Shown: positions 49,210 to 58,822, numbered from the stretch's first letter. The stretch: 64,000 nucleotides of DNA from Alphaproteobacteria bacterium (GCA_025924715.1 JAICHV010000012.1:22067-86066), one strand, 5' to 3'. Notes: generated by a model not told the origin, from the sequence alone. Numbers and translations: made by a program.

Positions 49210-49832
49210 CGGTTTTGAACCCGGCCTGGATCGCCCCCGCCCGCACCGCGCTGGTGCTGATCGACATGCAGGTGGATTTCGCGTTGCCCGATGGCGCGCT
49301 GGGCCGCCAAGGCTTTGACATGACAGCGCCCCAGACCGCGGTGAAAAAAGCGCAAGGCTTGGCCGAGGCGGCGCGGCGCGCGGGCGTCGCTGTGGTCTTC
49401 GTGCGTTTGCTCCTGCGCCCCGAGGATGACACGCCGGCGCGGCGCGACTATCGCGCCCGGCGTGGCCAGGGCGATGCGCCGCTCTGCGCCGAAGGCACCC
49501 GCGGTGTTGAGTTCGTCGGCCCTCAGCCGCAGGGCGGCGATTATGTGGTCTCCAAGACCCGCTATAGCGGCTTCACCGGCACCAGACTGGAAGAAAGTCT
49601 TCGGGCGATGGGCCGCGACACGCTGGTGATCGCGGGGCTGACCACTGAATGCTGCGTCGCCGCCACGGCATGGGACGCGTTCGAGCGCGATTTCCAGATC
49701 GTCATCGCCGCCGACGCCGTGGCCGCGTATCAGCGGGAGCTGCATGACGCCGCTCTCCGGGCCCTGAATTTGAACTGCGCTCAGCTCTTTTTTGCGGATG
49801 AAATCGCTTCTGGTTGGAATAAACCAAGCTAA
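49206..49832 (+). CDS. Isochorismatase-family amidohydrolase (RutB-like)
   Basis: Cysteine hydrolase of 208 residues. Catalytic triad: Asp in VLIDMQVDFALP, Lys in VVSKTRYSGFTGT, Cys in GLTTECCVAATAWD. RutB shares the KxxYSGF segment and hydrolyses ureidoacrylate made by RutA. Here TNVCVEST of RutB is TECCVAAT, so RutB identity is likely but not sure. It overlaps the RutA-like gene by ATGA, showing translational coupling. Together the two would turn a pyrimidine-like ring into an open-chain acid and carbamate/ammonia. Confidence 0.83.
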   Translation: MTVLNPAWIAPARTALVLIDMQVDFALPDGALGRQGFDMTAPQTAVKKAQGLAEAARRAGVAVVFVRLLLRPEDDTPARRDYRARRGQGDAPLCAEGTRGVEFVGPQPQGGDYVVSKTRYSGFTGTRLEESLRAMGRDTLVIAGLTTECCVAATAWDAFERDFQIVIAADAVAAYQRELHDAALRALNLNCAQLFFADEIASGWNKPS

Positions 49833-49926
49833 TTCAAGGTATTGGTTCAAATACAGGCTCAGGTTCCCGCCGGCTTGGCAAAAGTCTGTAAAATGTTACA
49901 AGCAGGCGCCGTTTCAATTGGCCGTC

Positions 49927-52287
49927 ATGCCCACCCGCCCTTCTTTTGCCCTGGCTCTCTGTTTTTGTCTTTCCGGCGCCGGCGCGGCGAGCGCGCAAAG
50001 CGTCGAGACGGTCACCGTCACCGGCGATGCCGTCCACCTGATCGCGACCGCGCCCGACGACACCGCCTTTGGGCTGGCCAAGCCGGTGCTGGAAACCCCG
50101 CGCGCGGTGACCCTGGTCAGCGACACCACCATGGCGCGCTATGGGGTGCAGGGTGTCGACGATCTCACTGCGATCACGCCCAACGCCTATACCGCCAGCT
50201 TTTATGGCGTCGAGGGCGCGGTCAATTTGCGCGGGACTCTGGCGGAAAATTATTTTCGCGGATTCAAACGCGCCGAAAATCGCGGCACCTATGATACCCC
50301 GCTAGGCGACGCGGCCGAAATCGAAATCCTGCGCGGTCCGCCTTCGGCGGTGTATGGCGCGGGCAAAGTGGGCGGGCTGGTGAATTTCGTGCCCAAAAGC
50401 GGCGTGGGGCTGACCGGCGGCGAGGTGACCGTCACCTATGGCAGTTATAACAAGCGCAATCTCACCGCCGGCTATGCCTTGCCCCTAAGCCTTGGCGCGG
50501 TGCAAGGCAGCGCGCATCTCTATGGCGAGATCGATGACTCCTACAGCTTTTATCGCGGGTTGCATCCCAGCCATCAGATGATGCAGGCCTCGCTGGTGCT
50601 GGCGCAAGGCGCCTGGTCGCTCACCGCCGATGCCATGTGGGTCCACGCCAACGGCCAGGTACAGACTCCGGGTTGGAACAGGCTGACCCAGGCGCTGATC
50701 GATCACGGCACTTACATCACCGGACGCGATACGTCGCTGAAAGATGCCAATGGCGATGGCAGGCTCACGCTCAACGAACTGGGCGGCAATCCCTACGCCT
50801 TCGATCCCAATTTCCAGCCGCTTTACCTGGTGGCGCCGCTTTGCGGCAGCTGCAGTAATCCGGCCCATAGCCTGGATACAGGCCTGGGCACCACCCAGCT
50901 TGGCCCCCGCAGCATTTATCTGGCGCCCGGTGTGGATTTCTCCAACACCGTCACCCATACCGGCTTTGCCGAATTGGCCCGTGCCTTGGAAACAGGCGGC
51001 GCCATCCGGCTGCAAGTCTTCGCCGATACCCTCGCCAATGATCGCTTCGTCTCTTATGGCTTTCCGGGCTCCTACCGGACGCAAATCTTCGAAACCCGAC
51101 TGCGCTATGATTTTCAGCAGGGTGGTTTTGACGGGCGTCTCTCCACGCAGTCTACAGCGGGGGCTTCCTATCGCAGGGTCCATGCCGTGGCCAAGGAGAG
51201 CTTCAACAGCGGCGTGATCGCGCTGGATCGCCGCGATATCAGTCAGGGTCCTGCTGCCAATGACGTGATCGATTCCCCGTTCAACGGCGATGGGCCGGGC
51301 GTGATCGGACTGGGCTGGGAGAACGATGTGCGCAGCAACAGCGCCGATGCGGGCTTGTTCGCGGTCAGCGACCTGGTGTGGGACCGCGCGCTGGCGCTGA
51401 CTGTGTCGGGCCGTTATGACACCTATGACGTGCGCGCGACAGATTCCGGTGTGCTGGCCTTTGAACCCGCGGACGGGCGCGGCAGCAAAGGCGCTTTCAC
51501 TTATTCCGCCAGTCTGTCTTATCGCAGCGAATGGGGGCTGGTGCCCTATCTCACCCAGGCAAAATCCGCCGCCATCGAGATCGGCCAAGCCGGCCAGGTG
51601 CCCACCGCGCTGCTGGCCACCAAGGATTGGCTCTCGGAGTCTTTTCTGAACGAAGCGGGCGTGAAATTCGACCTTCTGGACCATCATCTCACCGGGGCGC
51701 TCGCCTGGTATCGCCAGGAGCGCACCCAGTTGCAGCAAGGCCCGGTGATCAGCGTGATGGGCACGCGGGCCAAGGGCGCGGAGCTGGAGATCCGCTATAT
51801 CGCCACCGACCACATCAGCATCACCTTTGCCGGCAGCATGCAGCACATGATCGTCAAAGGTCCCGACCACAGCTTTGCCTATCTGCCGGCGCGTAGCGCG
51901 GGCGTCGCGCCGCAAGCAGGATTCGGCGGGTCTTATGTGACTTTCGATTTTTCCTCTCTGCGTGCGGGCGATTACGAAGATACCCTCGTCCCCCATGCGG
52001 TGCTCAGCCCCTATGTCACCTATAGCGGGGAAGGTTGGGGTATCACCTTGGGCGGAACCTATGTCTCCCGCACGGTTCAGACGGTGCCGGGTCCCATCGC
52101 CTTTCCCTCCAGCATCAAACTGAATGCTTCGGGTTTTGTCCGGCTGGGGGACTGGAGCCTGGCGCTGACATTGGACAATTGGGCCAATGCGCGCAGCTTC
52201 ACGCCGGATGCGGATATTTATGCCAATCTGGCGGCGCTGCCGGGGCAGGGGCGCAGCTGGCGTCTCACGGTGAAGCGGGAATTCTAG
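49927..52287 (+). CDS. TonB-dependent receptor (siderophore type)
   Basis: Complete outer-membrane receptor of 786 residues. Signal peptide: PSFALALCFCLSGAGAASA, cleaved before QSVETVTVTG (TonB box region). Plug: TPRAVTLVSDTTMARYGV, GVDDLTAITPNAYTASFYG and IEILRGPPSAVYGAGKVGG; the barrel ends RSWRLTVKREF with the terminal Phe. It resembles siderophore or small-ligand receptors. It starts 94 bases after the RutB-like gene on the same strand, without an obvious terminator, so it may belong to the same operon and import its substrate. No Fur site recognised. ATG at 49927 chosen because it starts the signal peptide. Confidence 0.9.
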   Translation: MPTRPSFALALCFCLSGAGAASAQSVETVTVTGDAVHLIATAPDDTAFGLAKPVLETPRAVTLVSDTTMARYGVQGVDDLTAITPNAYTASFYGVEGAVNLRGTLAENYFRGFKRAENRGTYDTPLGDAAEIEILRGPPSAVYGAGKVGGLVNFVPKSGVGLTGGEVTVTYGSYNKRNLTAGYALPLSLGAVQGSAHLYGEIDDSYSFYRGLHPSHQMMQASLVLAQGAWSLTADAMWVHANGQVQTPGWNRLTQALIDHGTYITGRDTSLKDANGDGRLTLNELGGNPYAFDPNFQPLYLVAPLCGSCSNPAHSLDTGLGTTQLGPRSIYLAPGVDFSNTVTHTGFAELARALETGGAIRLQVFADTLANDRFVSYGFPGSYRTQIFETRLRYDFQQGGFDGRLSTQSTAGASYRRVHAVAKESFNSGVIALDRRDISQGPAANDVIDSPFNGDGPGVIGLGWENDVRSNSADAGLFAVSDLVWDRALALTVSGRYDTYDVRATDSGVLAFEPADGRGSKGAFTYSASLSYRSEWGLVPYLTQAKSAAIEIGQAGQVPTALLATKDWLSESFLNEAGVKFDLLDHHLTGALAWYRQERTQLQQGPVISVMGTRAKGAELEIRYIATDHISITFAGSMQHMIVKGPDHSFAYLPARSAGVAPQAGFGGSYVTFDFSSLRAGDYEDTLVPHAVLSPYVTYSGEGWGITLGGTYVSRTVQTVPGPIAFPSSIKLNASGFVRLGDWSLALTLDNWANARSFTPDADIYANLAALPGQGRSWRLTVKREF

Positions 52288-52293
52288 CGCAGT

Positions 52294-52737
52294 CTAATTT
52301 GTTCCGTGCTGCAGTTTCAGCGCGCGCCGGATTTCCGTGGCGATCATTTCCAGATTGTAGGGCTTGCGAAAGAACGGCTTGCCTTTACACAATTCGTCGC
52401 CGACTTCCTCTTTTTGGACATGGCCCGAGCACAGCAGCACCGGCAGACGGGGCTTCTTTGCGCCGATCCAGTTCGCCAGCCCGATCCCATCCATCTTTCC
52501 CGGCATGCGGATGTCGGTCAGCACCAGATCGATGACCATGGAATAGGACCGGATCAACTGAACGGCTTCTTCCGCGTCATTGGCTTCGATGACTTTGAAG
52601 CCGCAGTCGCGCAGGAACTCCGACAGCGAAAGCCGGATCAAGGGCTCGTCATCCACCACCAGGAGGGTAGGCTTGCGCTGCTTGACGGCCTGACGCTGTT
52701 CCGCCTTGGAACTGCTAAGGGTTTGGGAATCCATCAT
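52294..52737 (-). CDS. Single-domain response regulator
   Basis: Receiver of 147 residues with a short disordered N terminus (SQTLSSSKAEQRQAVKQRK). Active site: VVDDEPLI, acceptor Asp in LVLTDIRMPGKMDG, Ser in LLCSGHVQ, Lys in FFRKPYN. No output domain. Start at the first of two ATGs (MMDSQ). It lies 43 bases downstream of the lytic transglycosylase gene, on the same strand. Partner kinase unknown. It is not physically part of the signalling island at 6.8-23.5 kb. Confidence 0.88.
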   Translation of the reverse strand: MMDSQTLSSSKAEQRQAVKQRKPTLLVVDDEPLIRLSLSEFLRDCGFKVIEANDAEEAVQLIRSYSMVIDLVLTDIRMPGKMDGIGLANWIGAKKPRLPVLLCSGHVQKEEVGDELCKGKPFFRKPYNLEMIATEIRRALKLQHGTN

Positions 52738-52780
52738 CAAGGCGTTAACCGGGCATTGGGCCGAACGTTCCCGGCGATTA

Positions 52781-54103
52781 TCAGGGCTGGGCTGCCGGCT
52801 TGGCCTCGCTGTCGAGCCGCTCCAGCAGGGCGACGGTGGCGAAGCCGTCCGCCGCCAGGCCCCGGCTTTTCTGATATTGCCGCAGGGCCGCGCGGCTGCG
52901 CCGTCCCAGCACCCCGTCGGCGGCGCCGGCATCGAAGCCCAATTGCCCCAGTTCGGTTTGAAAACGCATGCGTTCGGTTCGCGACAGCGATTTTTCCTGG
53001 CGCGGCCAATTGGCGACGATCCCCGGCGCGCCGGCCATCCGATCCGCCAGAAGTCCCACTGCCAGCGCATAAGACGCCGCGTTGTTATATTTCAGAAGGA
53101 CTTTGAAATTACCCAGAGTCATGAAGGCGGGGCCTTGTGCCCCGGCCGGTAGATAGATCGACGCGGCGTCGTCTGCGTCCGGCAGTTCCGCAGCCCCGGC
53201 CATCGTTACGCCGCGCGCCCGCCATTCGGACAGCGGTTTCACGATGTCCAAATCGGCGTCTTCATAGGCGAAGCCCGGCGGCAATCGCACTTCGTAACCC
53301 CAAGTCTTGCCGGCCACCCAGCCGGATCGTTGCAACAAGGTGGCGGCGGAGGCCAAGGCATCGGCCGGCGAGTGCCACAGATCGATATGGCCGTCGCCAT
53401 CGCCGTCGGTGGCGTATTTCTGAAATGTCGTCGGCGTGAATTGGGTCTGGCCGAAGGCCCCGGCCCAGGATCCCAGCATGTCGGACACCGTATAATGCTG
53501 CGCCTGGAGGATCTGCAGCGCCGCCAGCAATTCGGGTTTGGCATAATCCTGGCGCGGACCGTCATAGGCCAGAGTGGCCAGGGCGGCGAACAGATTGACC
53601 CCGCCGCTGTCGCCGCCGAAATCACTTTCCATTCCCCAGATCGCCACCAGGATTTCCTTTGGCACCCCGCTCCTGGCCTCGATGCCGGCCAGGATGGGAC
53701 CATATTGGGCGAGCAGGTTTTTGCCGTCGGCGATCCGCCGGGGCGAGACCGCGTTATCCAGATAGGTCCAGATGGGCTTCGAGAATTCCGGCTGGTTGAG
53801 ATTCTGTTCGGCGATGCCCGGCACCGGGGCGATGCCGGCGACAGCCTCATTATAGGTCTCGGCGCTCACGCCATGGGCCAGGGCGACGGCCTCGAAATCC
53901 TTGATGAAGGCCTGGAACTTCTCATCGCCCCCAATGGGCGGCAGCGCGGGCACCGAGGCCGCAGGTCGCGGCGCCGGCGCAGGCGGGGGCGGCGGGGCGG
54001 CCGGTTTGGGGGGGACGGTGGCGCAGGCCGCAGCCAGGAGCAGGCTGAGGGCGGCGGCCAGCCGGATCAGGGGCGGCCAGTAAGACGCAAGGCGAAGCGG
54101 CAT
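52781..54103 (-). CDS. MltB-type lytic murein transglycosylase lipoprotein
   Basis: Peptidoglycan-cleaving lipoprotein of 440 residues. N-terminal signal with lipobox LLAAAC (ALSLLLAAAC), then a Pro-rich tether, an SLT-type domain with catalytic Glu in IWGMESDFGGDSGG and GQTQFTPTTFQKYATDGDG, and a C-terminal peptidoglycan-binding domain (RFQTELGQLGFDAGAADGVL, GRRSRAALRQYQKSRGL). The domain order is that of MltB family 3 with PG_binding_1. It would trim murein at the outer membrane. ATG at 54103. Divergent from rpmJ with an intervening promoter region. Confidence 0.92.
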   Translation of the reverse strand: MPLRLASYWPPLIRLAAALSLLLAAACATVPPKPAAPPPPPAPAPRPAASVPALPPIGGDEKFQAFIKDFEAVALAHGVSAETYNEAVAGIAPVPGIAEQNLNQPEFSKPIWTYLDNAVSPRRIADGKNLLAQYGPILAGIEARSGVPKEILVAIWGMESDFGGDSGGVNLFAALATLAYDGPRQDYAKPELLAALQILQAQHYTVSDMLGSWAGAFGQTQFTPTTFQKYATDGDGDGHIDLWHSPADALASAATLLQRSGWVAGKTWGYEVRLPPGFAYEDADLDIVKPLSEWRARGVTMAGAAELPDADDAASIYLPAGAQGPAFMTLGNFKVLLKYNNAASYALAVGLLADRMAGAPGIVANWPRQEKSLSRTERMRFQTELGQLGFDAGAADGVLGRRSRAALRQYQKSRGLAADGFATVALLERLDSEAKPAAQP

Positions 54104-54173
54104 GGGGTGGTATTACCATGCCGCACGTGGCTTTTTCGTCAATTTTTGGCGGAAAATATGGGATTTTCCGCGG

Positions 54174-54202
54174 TTGACAGGCCGGGGGCCAGCCAATAGT
54201 TT
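54174..54202 (+). promoter_or_regulatory. Sigma70-type promoter of rpmJ
   Basis: TTGACA at 54174-54179 and TAGTTT at 54197-54202 are separated by 17 bases, matching the sigma70 consensus spacing. The site sits about 28 bases before the rpmJ start, giving a short 5' leader, as expected for a ribosomal protein gene. Confidence 0.6.
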
Positions 54203-54229
54203 CCGCGCTCTTTTGCGGGAAGTGCTGTC

Positions 54230-54355
54230 ATGAAGGTTCGCAATTCGCTCCGGTCGCTCAAGAAGCGGGACAAGGACTGCCGCGTCATCCGCCGCAAGGG
54301 CCGGGTCTATGTGATCAACAAGAAGAACCCCCGGTTCAAGGCCCGCCAGGGCTGA
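54230..54355 (+). CDS. rpmJ: 50S ribosomal protein L36 (C-minus form)
   Basis: A 41-residue protein: [20 protein letters not shown] is followed by [20 protein letters not shown] and a final Gly. This is the L36 paralogue found in Proteobacteria with a single Cys, lacking the zinc-binding CxxC...C/H set of the other L36 form. It is part of the large subunit near the peptidyl-transferase centre. It is too short for standard frames at 60 residues. Preceded by a clear promoter; glcD starts 28 bases downstream and may be partly cotranscribed. Confidence 0.95.
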   Translation: MKVRNSLRSLKKRDKDCRVIRRKGRVYVINKKNPRFKARQG

Positions 54356-54383
54356 TAGACTTTCGCGCTGACAGGATTGGCGC

Positions 54384-55862
54384 GTGAAACTTCCTCTTCC
54401 AGACCAAGACATCATCGCCCGCCGGGCCGAGATTGTGGCGGCGCTGAAAGCCATTGTGCCGGACGGCGTGGTGGCCGACCCATCCGGGCTGGCCGCTTTC
54501 GACAGCGACGCCCTGAACGGCTATCGCCAAAAGCCCCTGGCCTGTGTCCTGCCCAGCAACGCGGCCCAGGTTTCCGCCATCCTGCGCTATGCCTCCTCTG
54601 CCGGCGTTCCGATCGTGCCGCGCGGCGCCGGCACCTCGCTCTCGGGTGGGGCGCTGCCGCGCGCCGACGGCATTCTGGTCGGGTTGGGGCGGATGAAATC
54701 CATCCTGGAAATCGATTACGAAAATCGCTGCGTCACCCTTCAGCCCGGCGTAACCAATCTCAACATCACCAAAGCGGTGGAAGCGGAAGGCTTTTACTAC
54801 GCGCCCGATCCCTCCAGCCAGATCGCCTGCACCATCGGCGGCAATGTGGCGGAAAACTCGGGCGGGCTGCATTGCCTGAAATATGGGCTGACCACCAACA
54901 ACCTCTTGGGCGTGACCTTCGTCCTGCCCGATGGCGAAATCGTCAAGCTGGGCGGCAAGGCGCCGGGGCCGGGTGGCCTGGATTTGCTGGGGCTGATCAC
55001 CGGATCGGAAGGCCTGCTGGGTATGGTGGTGGAAGTGATCGTTCGCATCGTCAAAAAGGCGCCCGTCACCCGCACCTTGATGGCTGCCTTCGACACGGTG
55101 CCGGATGCGGGCGCCTGCGTCGCCGCCATCATCGCCGACGGCATTGTTCCGGCGGCGATGGAGTTCATGGACCGGCCCAGCATCCGCGCGGTCGAGGCCT
55201 ATAACGCGCCGGGATATCCCGATGCCGAAGCCATCCTCATCATCGACGCCGATGGGGTGGAAGCCGAAGTCACCGACGCGATTGCCCGCATCGCGGACCA
55301 TGTGCGCAGTAGCCGCGGCCGGGTCACCGAAGCCACCGACGAAAAAGCCCGCGCCAAGCTTTGGGCCGGGCGCAAGGCCGCCTTCGCGGCCATGGGACGG
55401 CTTGCCCCCGATATGATCTGCATGGACGGCACCATTCCGCGCCAGGCCTTGCCCGCCGTGCTGGAGAAGATCAGTGAATATTCGCAGCTCCACGGCCTTC
55501 CCGTCTGCAATGTGTTTCATGCGGGCGACGGCAATCTGCATCCCCTGATCATTTTCGACGCCATGAAAGACGGCGATCTGGAAAAGGCCGAGGCCTTCGG
55601 CGCCGATATCCTGCGCCTATGCGTCGCGGTCGGCGGCGTCCTCAGCGGCGAACATGGCGTGGGGGTCGAAAAGCGCGACCTGATGACCGATATGTTCGAT
55701 GCCGTCGACCTCGATCAGCAGCACCGCATCAAATGCGCTTTCGATGCCGCCGGACTGCTCAATCCCGGCAAAGTATTTCCCACGTTGTCCGCCTGTGTCG
55801 AGCAGGGCCATATTCATGTGCGCGGCGCCGAACTGCCCTTTGCGCATCTGCCCCGCTTCTGA
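54384..55862 (+). CDS. glcD: Glycolate oxidase subunit GlcD (FAD-linked)
   Basis: FAD-binding subunit of 492 residues of the glycolate dehydrogenase complex that oxidises glycolate to glyoxylate at the inner membrane. The FAD domain shows PIVPRGAGTSLSGGALP, TLQPGVTNLNITKAV, and IGGNVAENSGGLHCLKYG; the C-terminal end has CNVFHAGDGNLHPLIIFD and GGVLSGEHGVGVEKRD. GTG at 54384 is preceded by AGGATTGG. Its stop codon overlaps the glcE start (TGATG). First of three linked genes glcDEF. Confidence 0.93.
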   Translation: MKLPLPDQDIIARRAEIVAALKAIVPDGVVADPSGLAAFDSDALNGYRQKPLACVLPSNAAQVSAILRYASSAGVPIVPRGAGTSLSGGALPRADGILVGLGRMKSILEIDYENRCVTLQPGVTNLNITKAVEAEGFYYAPDPSSQIACTIGGNVAENSGGLHCLKYGLTTNNLLGVTFVLPDGEIVKLGGKAPGPGGLDLLGLITGSEGLLGMVVEVIVRIVKKAPVTRTLMAAFDTVPDAGACVAAIIADGIVPAAMEFMDRPSIRAVEAYNAPGYPDAEAILIIDADGVEAEVTDAIARIADHVRSSRGRVTEATDEKARAKLWAGRKAAFAAMGRLAPDMICMDGTIPRQALPAVLEKISEYSQLHGLPVCNVFHAGDGNLHPLIIFDAMKDGDLEKAEAFGADILRLCVAVGGVLSGEHGVGVEKRDLMTDMFDAVDLDQQHRIKCAFDAAGLLNPGKVFPTLSACVEQGHIHVRGAELPFAHLPRF

Positions 55863-57013
55863 TGACCAGACTGTCCAACGAAGACCAATTGGCCGAATTC
55901 GTGCGCAGCGCGCGGGCGGACAAGCGCAGCTTCGAGATCGTCGGCGGCGGCACAAGGCGCGGCGCCGGCAAGCCGCTCTCCAGTCCTTCCGGCGGCGGGT
56001 TGCCGGTGGCCGATGTCTCAGGCCTGAACGGCATTGTGCTCTATCAGCCGGAAGAATTGATCCTGACGGTGCGGCCCGGCACCAGCCTGACCGAAATCCA
56101 GGCGGTGCTGGCGGAAAAGCAGCAGTGCCTGGGATTTGACCCGGCGGACTGGTCGCTGTTCGGCGCCCAAGGCAAAGCCACCATCGGCGGCGCGGTCAGC
56201 GCCGATGCCGGCGGCTCGGGCCGGCTGCGTCATGGTGCGGCGCGCGATTCCCTGCTGGGGCTTCGCGCCGTCAACGGTTTTGGCGAAATCTTCAAGGCCG
56301 GCGGCAAGGTGGTGAAGAATGTCACCGGATTCGATCTCTCCAAACTGGTCTGCGGCGCCTTCGGCACGCTTTGCGTGCTGACCGAACTGACCTTTCGCGT
56401 TTACCCCAAGCCGCGCCACCGCATCACGCTGGTGCTCAAAGACGTGACGCCTGAGGCCGGCTTCGCGGCTTTGCGCAAAATTTGGCACAGCGCTTTGGAA
56501 CCGTCCGGCCTGGCCTATCTGCCCACGAGCATGATGCCGGGCGCCGGCCAAGGCACGGCGCTGATCCGCCTGGAGGGTGAACAGGAGCCGCTGAAGGAAA
56601 AATCCGCCGCGGCGCAAATCCTGATCGGTCCTTGCCAGGAACTGGCGGAGGGAGAGGCCCTGTTCACGTCGCTGGGGGCCGGCGCGCCCTTTGGGGCCAG
56701 CGATCTCGATGTCTGGCGGATTTTTCTGCCCCCCGCCGAAGCCGCGGCAACCGCCGCCGCCTTGGCGGCGCCACTTTGGTATGGTGACTGGGCCGGCGGC
56801 GTAGTGTGGGCGGGCCTACCGGCCGAGCAGGCCGGCCGCGCCCGCGCGGTGGCGCAGCAGGCCGGCGGCTATGCCATGCTGCTGCGGGCGCCGGCCGAGC
56901 GGCGCGCGGCGCTGGGGATTTTCCCCCCGCAGGCCGCCGCGCTGGCGGCACTCAGCACCAGGGTCAAGTCGGCCTTCGATCCCTTGTCGCTGTTCAATCC
57001 GGGACGCTTGTAA
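55862..57013 (+). CDS. glcE: Glycolate oxidase subunit GlcE
   Basis: Second FAD-binding subunit, 383 residues, of glycolate oxidase. FEIVGGGTRRGAGKPL, LTVRPGTSLTEIQAVL, GKATIGGAVSADAGGSGRL and VVKNVTGFDLSKLVCGAFG match GlcE. The start overlaps the GlcD stop codon and the stop overlaps the glcF start (TAATG), so the three subunits are translationally coupled. Normal length. Confidence 0.92.
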   Translation: MTRLSNEDQLAEFVRSARADKRSFEIVGGGTRRGAGKPLSSPSGGGLPVADVSGLNGIVLYQPEELILTVRPGTSLTEIQAVLAEKQQCLGFDPADWSLFGAQGKATIGGAVSADAGGSGRLRHGAARDSLLGLRAVNGFGEIFKAGGKVVKNVTGFDLSKLVCGAFGTLCVLTELTFRVYPKPRHRITLVLKDVTPEAGFAALRKIWHSALEPSGLAYLPTSMMPGAGQGTALIRLEGEQEPLKEKSAAAQILIGPCQELAEGEALFTSLGAGAPFGASDLDVWRIFLPPAEAAATAAALAAPLWYGDWAGGVVWAGLPAEQAGRARAVAQQAGGYAMLLRAPAERRAALGIFPPQAAALAALSTRVKSAFDPLSLFNPGRL

Positions 57014-58266
57014 TGCGCACTGCCTTTACCGCCGAACAACTTGCCGATCCGCAGATGGCCGGCGCCGCCAAGGCGGTGCGCACCTGTGTTCATTGCGGCA
57101 TCTGCACCGCCAGTTGTCCCACTTATGTGCTGCTGGGCGATGAGCGTGACGGGCCGCGCGGGCGCATCGTGCAGATGCAGGCGATGCTCGAGCCCGGCGG
57201 CGTGGTGACACCGGAAGCGGTGCATCATATCGACCGCTGCCTTTCTTGCCTGAATTGCCGCACCGCCTGCGCCTCCAGCGTCAATTACCAGCGCCTGGTC
57301 GATCAGGCTCGCATCCATATCCAAGACCATTACCGCCGTCCGCTGATGGACCGGGTGCTGCGCTGGATGATCGCCAAAATAATGACCCGGCCTAAGCTGG
57401 TCGCGCTGGGGCTGCTTGCCGCGCCTTTGGGAGCCTGGCTGCCCGGCCGCTTGGGCGCGATGGCGCGCATTGGCGCCAAGGCGCGCCCCAGCCGCACCGC
57501 CGCTCCTGCCCCGGTCGTTCCTCACCCCGTCAAACGCATCGCGGTGATGGGCGGCTGCGTTCAGGCGGCGATGGCGCCGCAGATCGATGAAGCAGTGGCG
57601 CGGGTGCTGGCCCGGCGCGGCATTCAAGTGGTGCCGCTGGAAGGCGCCGGTTGCTGCGGAGCCTTGCCGCATCATCTGGGGCGCGAGGATGAGGCAAAGG
57701 ACTGGGCCCGCCGCGCCATCCAGGCCTATGAAGCCGGCAATTATGACGGCGTGTTGATCAGCGCCACCGGCTGCAGCGCCCAACTGAAAGACTATGCCCA
57801 TATGTTCTTGGGCGATGCGGTCTGGGAACCGCGCGCCCGCGCTTTCGCCGCGGCGGCTTTAGATTTTCTCGAACTTGTGACGCCCCTGAAGGAACCAACG
57901 TCATCGGCGCTCCGGGTTGCCTATCACCCGGCCTGTTCCATGACCAATGGCCTTAGGTTGAGCGGGCAGGGGGAAGCGCTGCTGGCGGCGTCCGGCTTTA
58001 CCCTGGTGCCGTTTGGCGAAAGCCATTTGTGCTGCGGCTCGGCCGGGTCTTACTCTATCCTTCAGCCGGAACTGTCGGGCCAGTTGCGGGATCGCAAGCT
58101 GGCGCATCTTAGTGCCGCCGATCCCGATCTGGTGGTCAGCGGCAATATCGGCTGCATTCAGCAATTGGGCGGCGGCATCGCCGTGCTGCATCTGGCGCAG
58201 CTGCTGGACTGGGCCGAAGGCGGTCCCACGACGCTTCCCGTGGAATTACCGGCGAAACCGCGCTAG
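57013..58266 (+). CDS. glcF: Glycolate oxidase iron-sulfur subunit GlcF
   Basis: Iron-sulfur subunit of 417 residues that passes electrons from GlcD/E to the quinone pool. Two 4Fe-4S motifs lie at CVHCGICTASCPTYVLLGD and CLSCLNCRTACASSVNY, and two CCG domains (GAGCCGALPHHLG, LCCGSAGSYSILQ) follow. Ends the glcDEF operon. No glcC regulator or permease gene is adjacent. A TPR protein gene follows 9 bases later and may be cotranscribed. Confidence 0.94.
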   Translation: MRTAFTAEQLADPQMAGAAKAVRTCVHCGICTASCPTYVLLGDERDGPRGRIVQMQAMLEPGGVVTPEAVHHIDRCLSCLNCRTACASSVNYQRLVDQARIHIQDHYRRPLMDRVLRWMIAKIMTRPKLVALGLLAAPLGAWLPGRLGAMARIGAKARPSRTAAPAPVVPHPVKRIAVMGGCVQAAMAPQIDEAVARVLARRGIQVVPLEGAGCCGALPHHLGREDEAKDWARRAIQAYEAGNYDGVLISATGCSAQLKDYAHMFLGDAVWEPRARAFAAAALDFLELVTPLKEPTSSALRVAYHPACSMTNGLRLSGQGEALLAASGFTLVPFGESHLCCGSAGSYSILQPELSGQLRDRKLAHLSAADPDLVVSGNIGCIQQLGGGIAVLHLAQLLDWAEGGPTTLPVELPAKPR

Positions 58267-58275
58267 ATTGGGCGC

Positions 58276-58812
58276 ATGCGCAAATCGCTTTTCGCCATTT
58301 TTTGTCTGCTGCCCAGCATCGCGCTGGCCGCCCCCAGCGAAGAAGACAAATTGTTCGCCGCTCTGGCCCAGGCCGGCTCGCCCGAAGAAGCCCAGCCGAT
58401 CGAGACCAAACTGGGCAATCTGTTCAAAGTCTCGGGCAGCCCCAGCATCGATCTGCTGATGGGCCGCGCCACCGCCGCGCTGCAGGCCGCCGACAATGCC
58501 ACGGCGCGCAAGCTGGTCGACGCCATCGTCAAGGTCTCGCCGCACTATGCCGAAGGCTGGCGCCGACGCGCCCAATTGCAAGCCGCCGCCGGCGACGACG
58601 CCGGCGCCATGCTGTCGCTGCAAAAAGCGGTGGAGCTCAATCCCCGCCATTTCGAGGCGCTCAGCGAGCTTGCCAATATGCTGGAGGATTACGGCGACAA
58701 GCCTGGCGCCCTGAAGCTGTATCGCCGCGTGGTTGCCCTCGACCCTCAAATGAACGGCGCGGTGCGCCACGAAAAGGCACTCGAGAAGGAAGTCGAGGGC
58801 CAAGGAATTTGA
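58276..58812 (+). CDS. Periplasmic TPR-repeat protein
   Basis: Protein of 178 residues with a signal peptide (RKSLFAIFCLLPSIALA) and at least two tetratricopeptide repeats (VSPHYAEGWRRRAQLQAAAG, LNPRHFEALSELANMLEDYG). TPR proteins scaffold protein complexes. It has no other motif. Gene starts 9 bases after glcF, which suggests cotranscription, though the function may be independent. Confidence 0.85.
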   Translation: MRKSLFAIFCLLPSIALAAPSEEDKLFAALAQAGSPEEAQPIETKLGNLFKVSGSPSIDLLMGRATAALQAADNATARKLVDAIVKVSPHYAEGWRRRAQLQAAAGDDAGAMLSLQKAVELNPRHFEALSELANMLEDYGDKPGALKLYRRVVALDPQMNGAVRHEKALEKEVEGQGI

Positions 58813-58822
58813 GCACGGCCTC

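Noticed and set aside
50485..51996. Minus-strand open frame of about 500 codons across the TonB receptor
   Set aside because: Antisense to a full receptor gene; no start site or domain.
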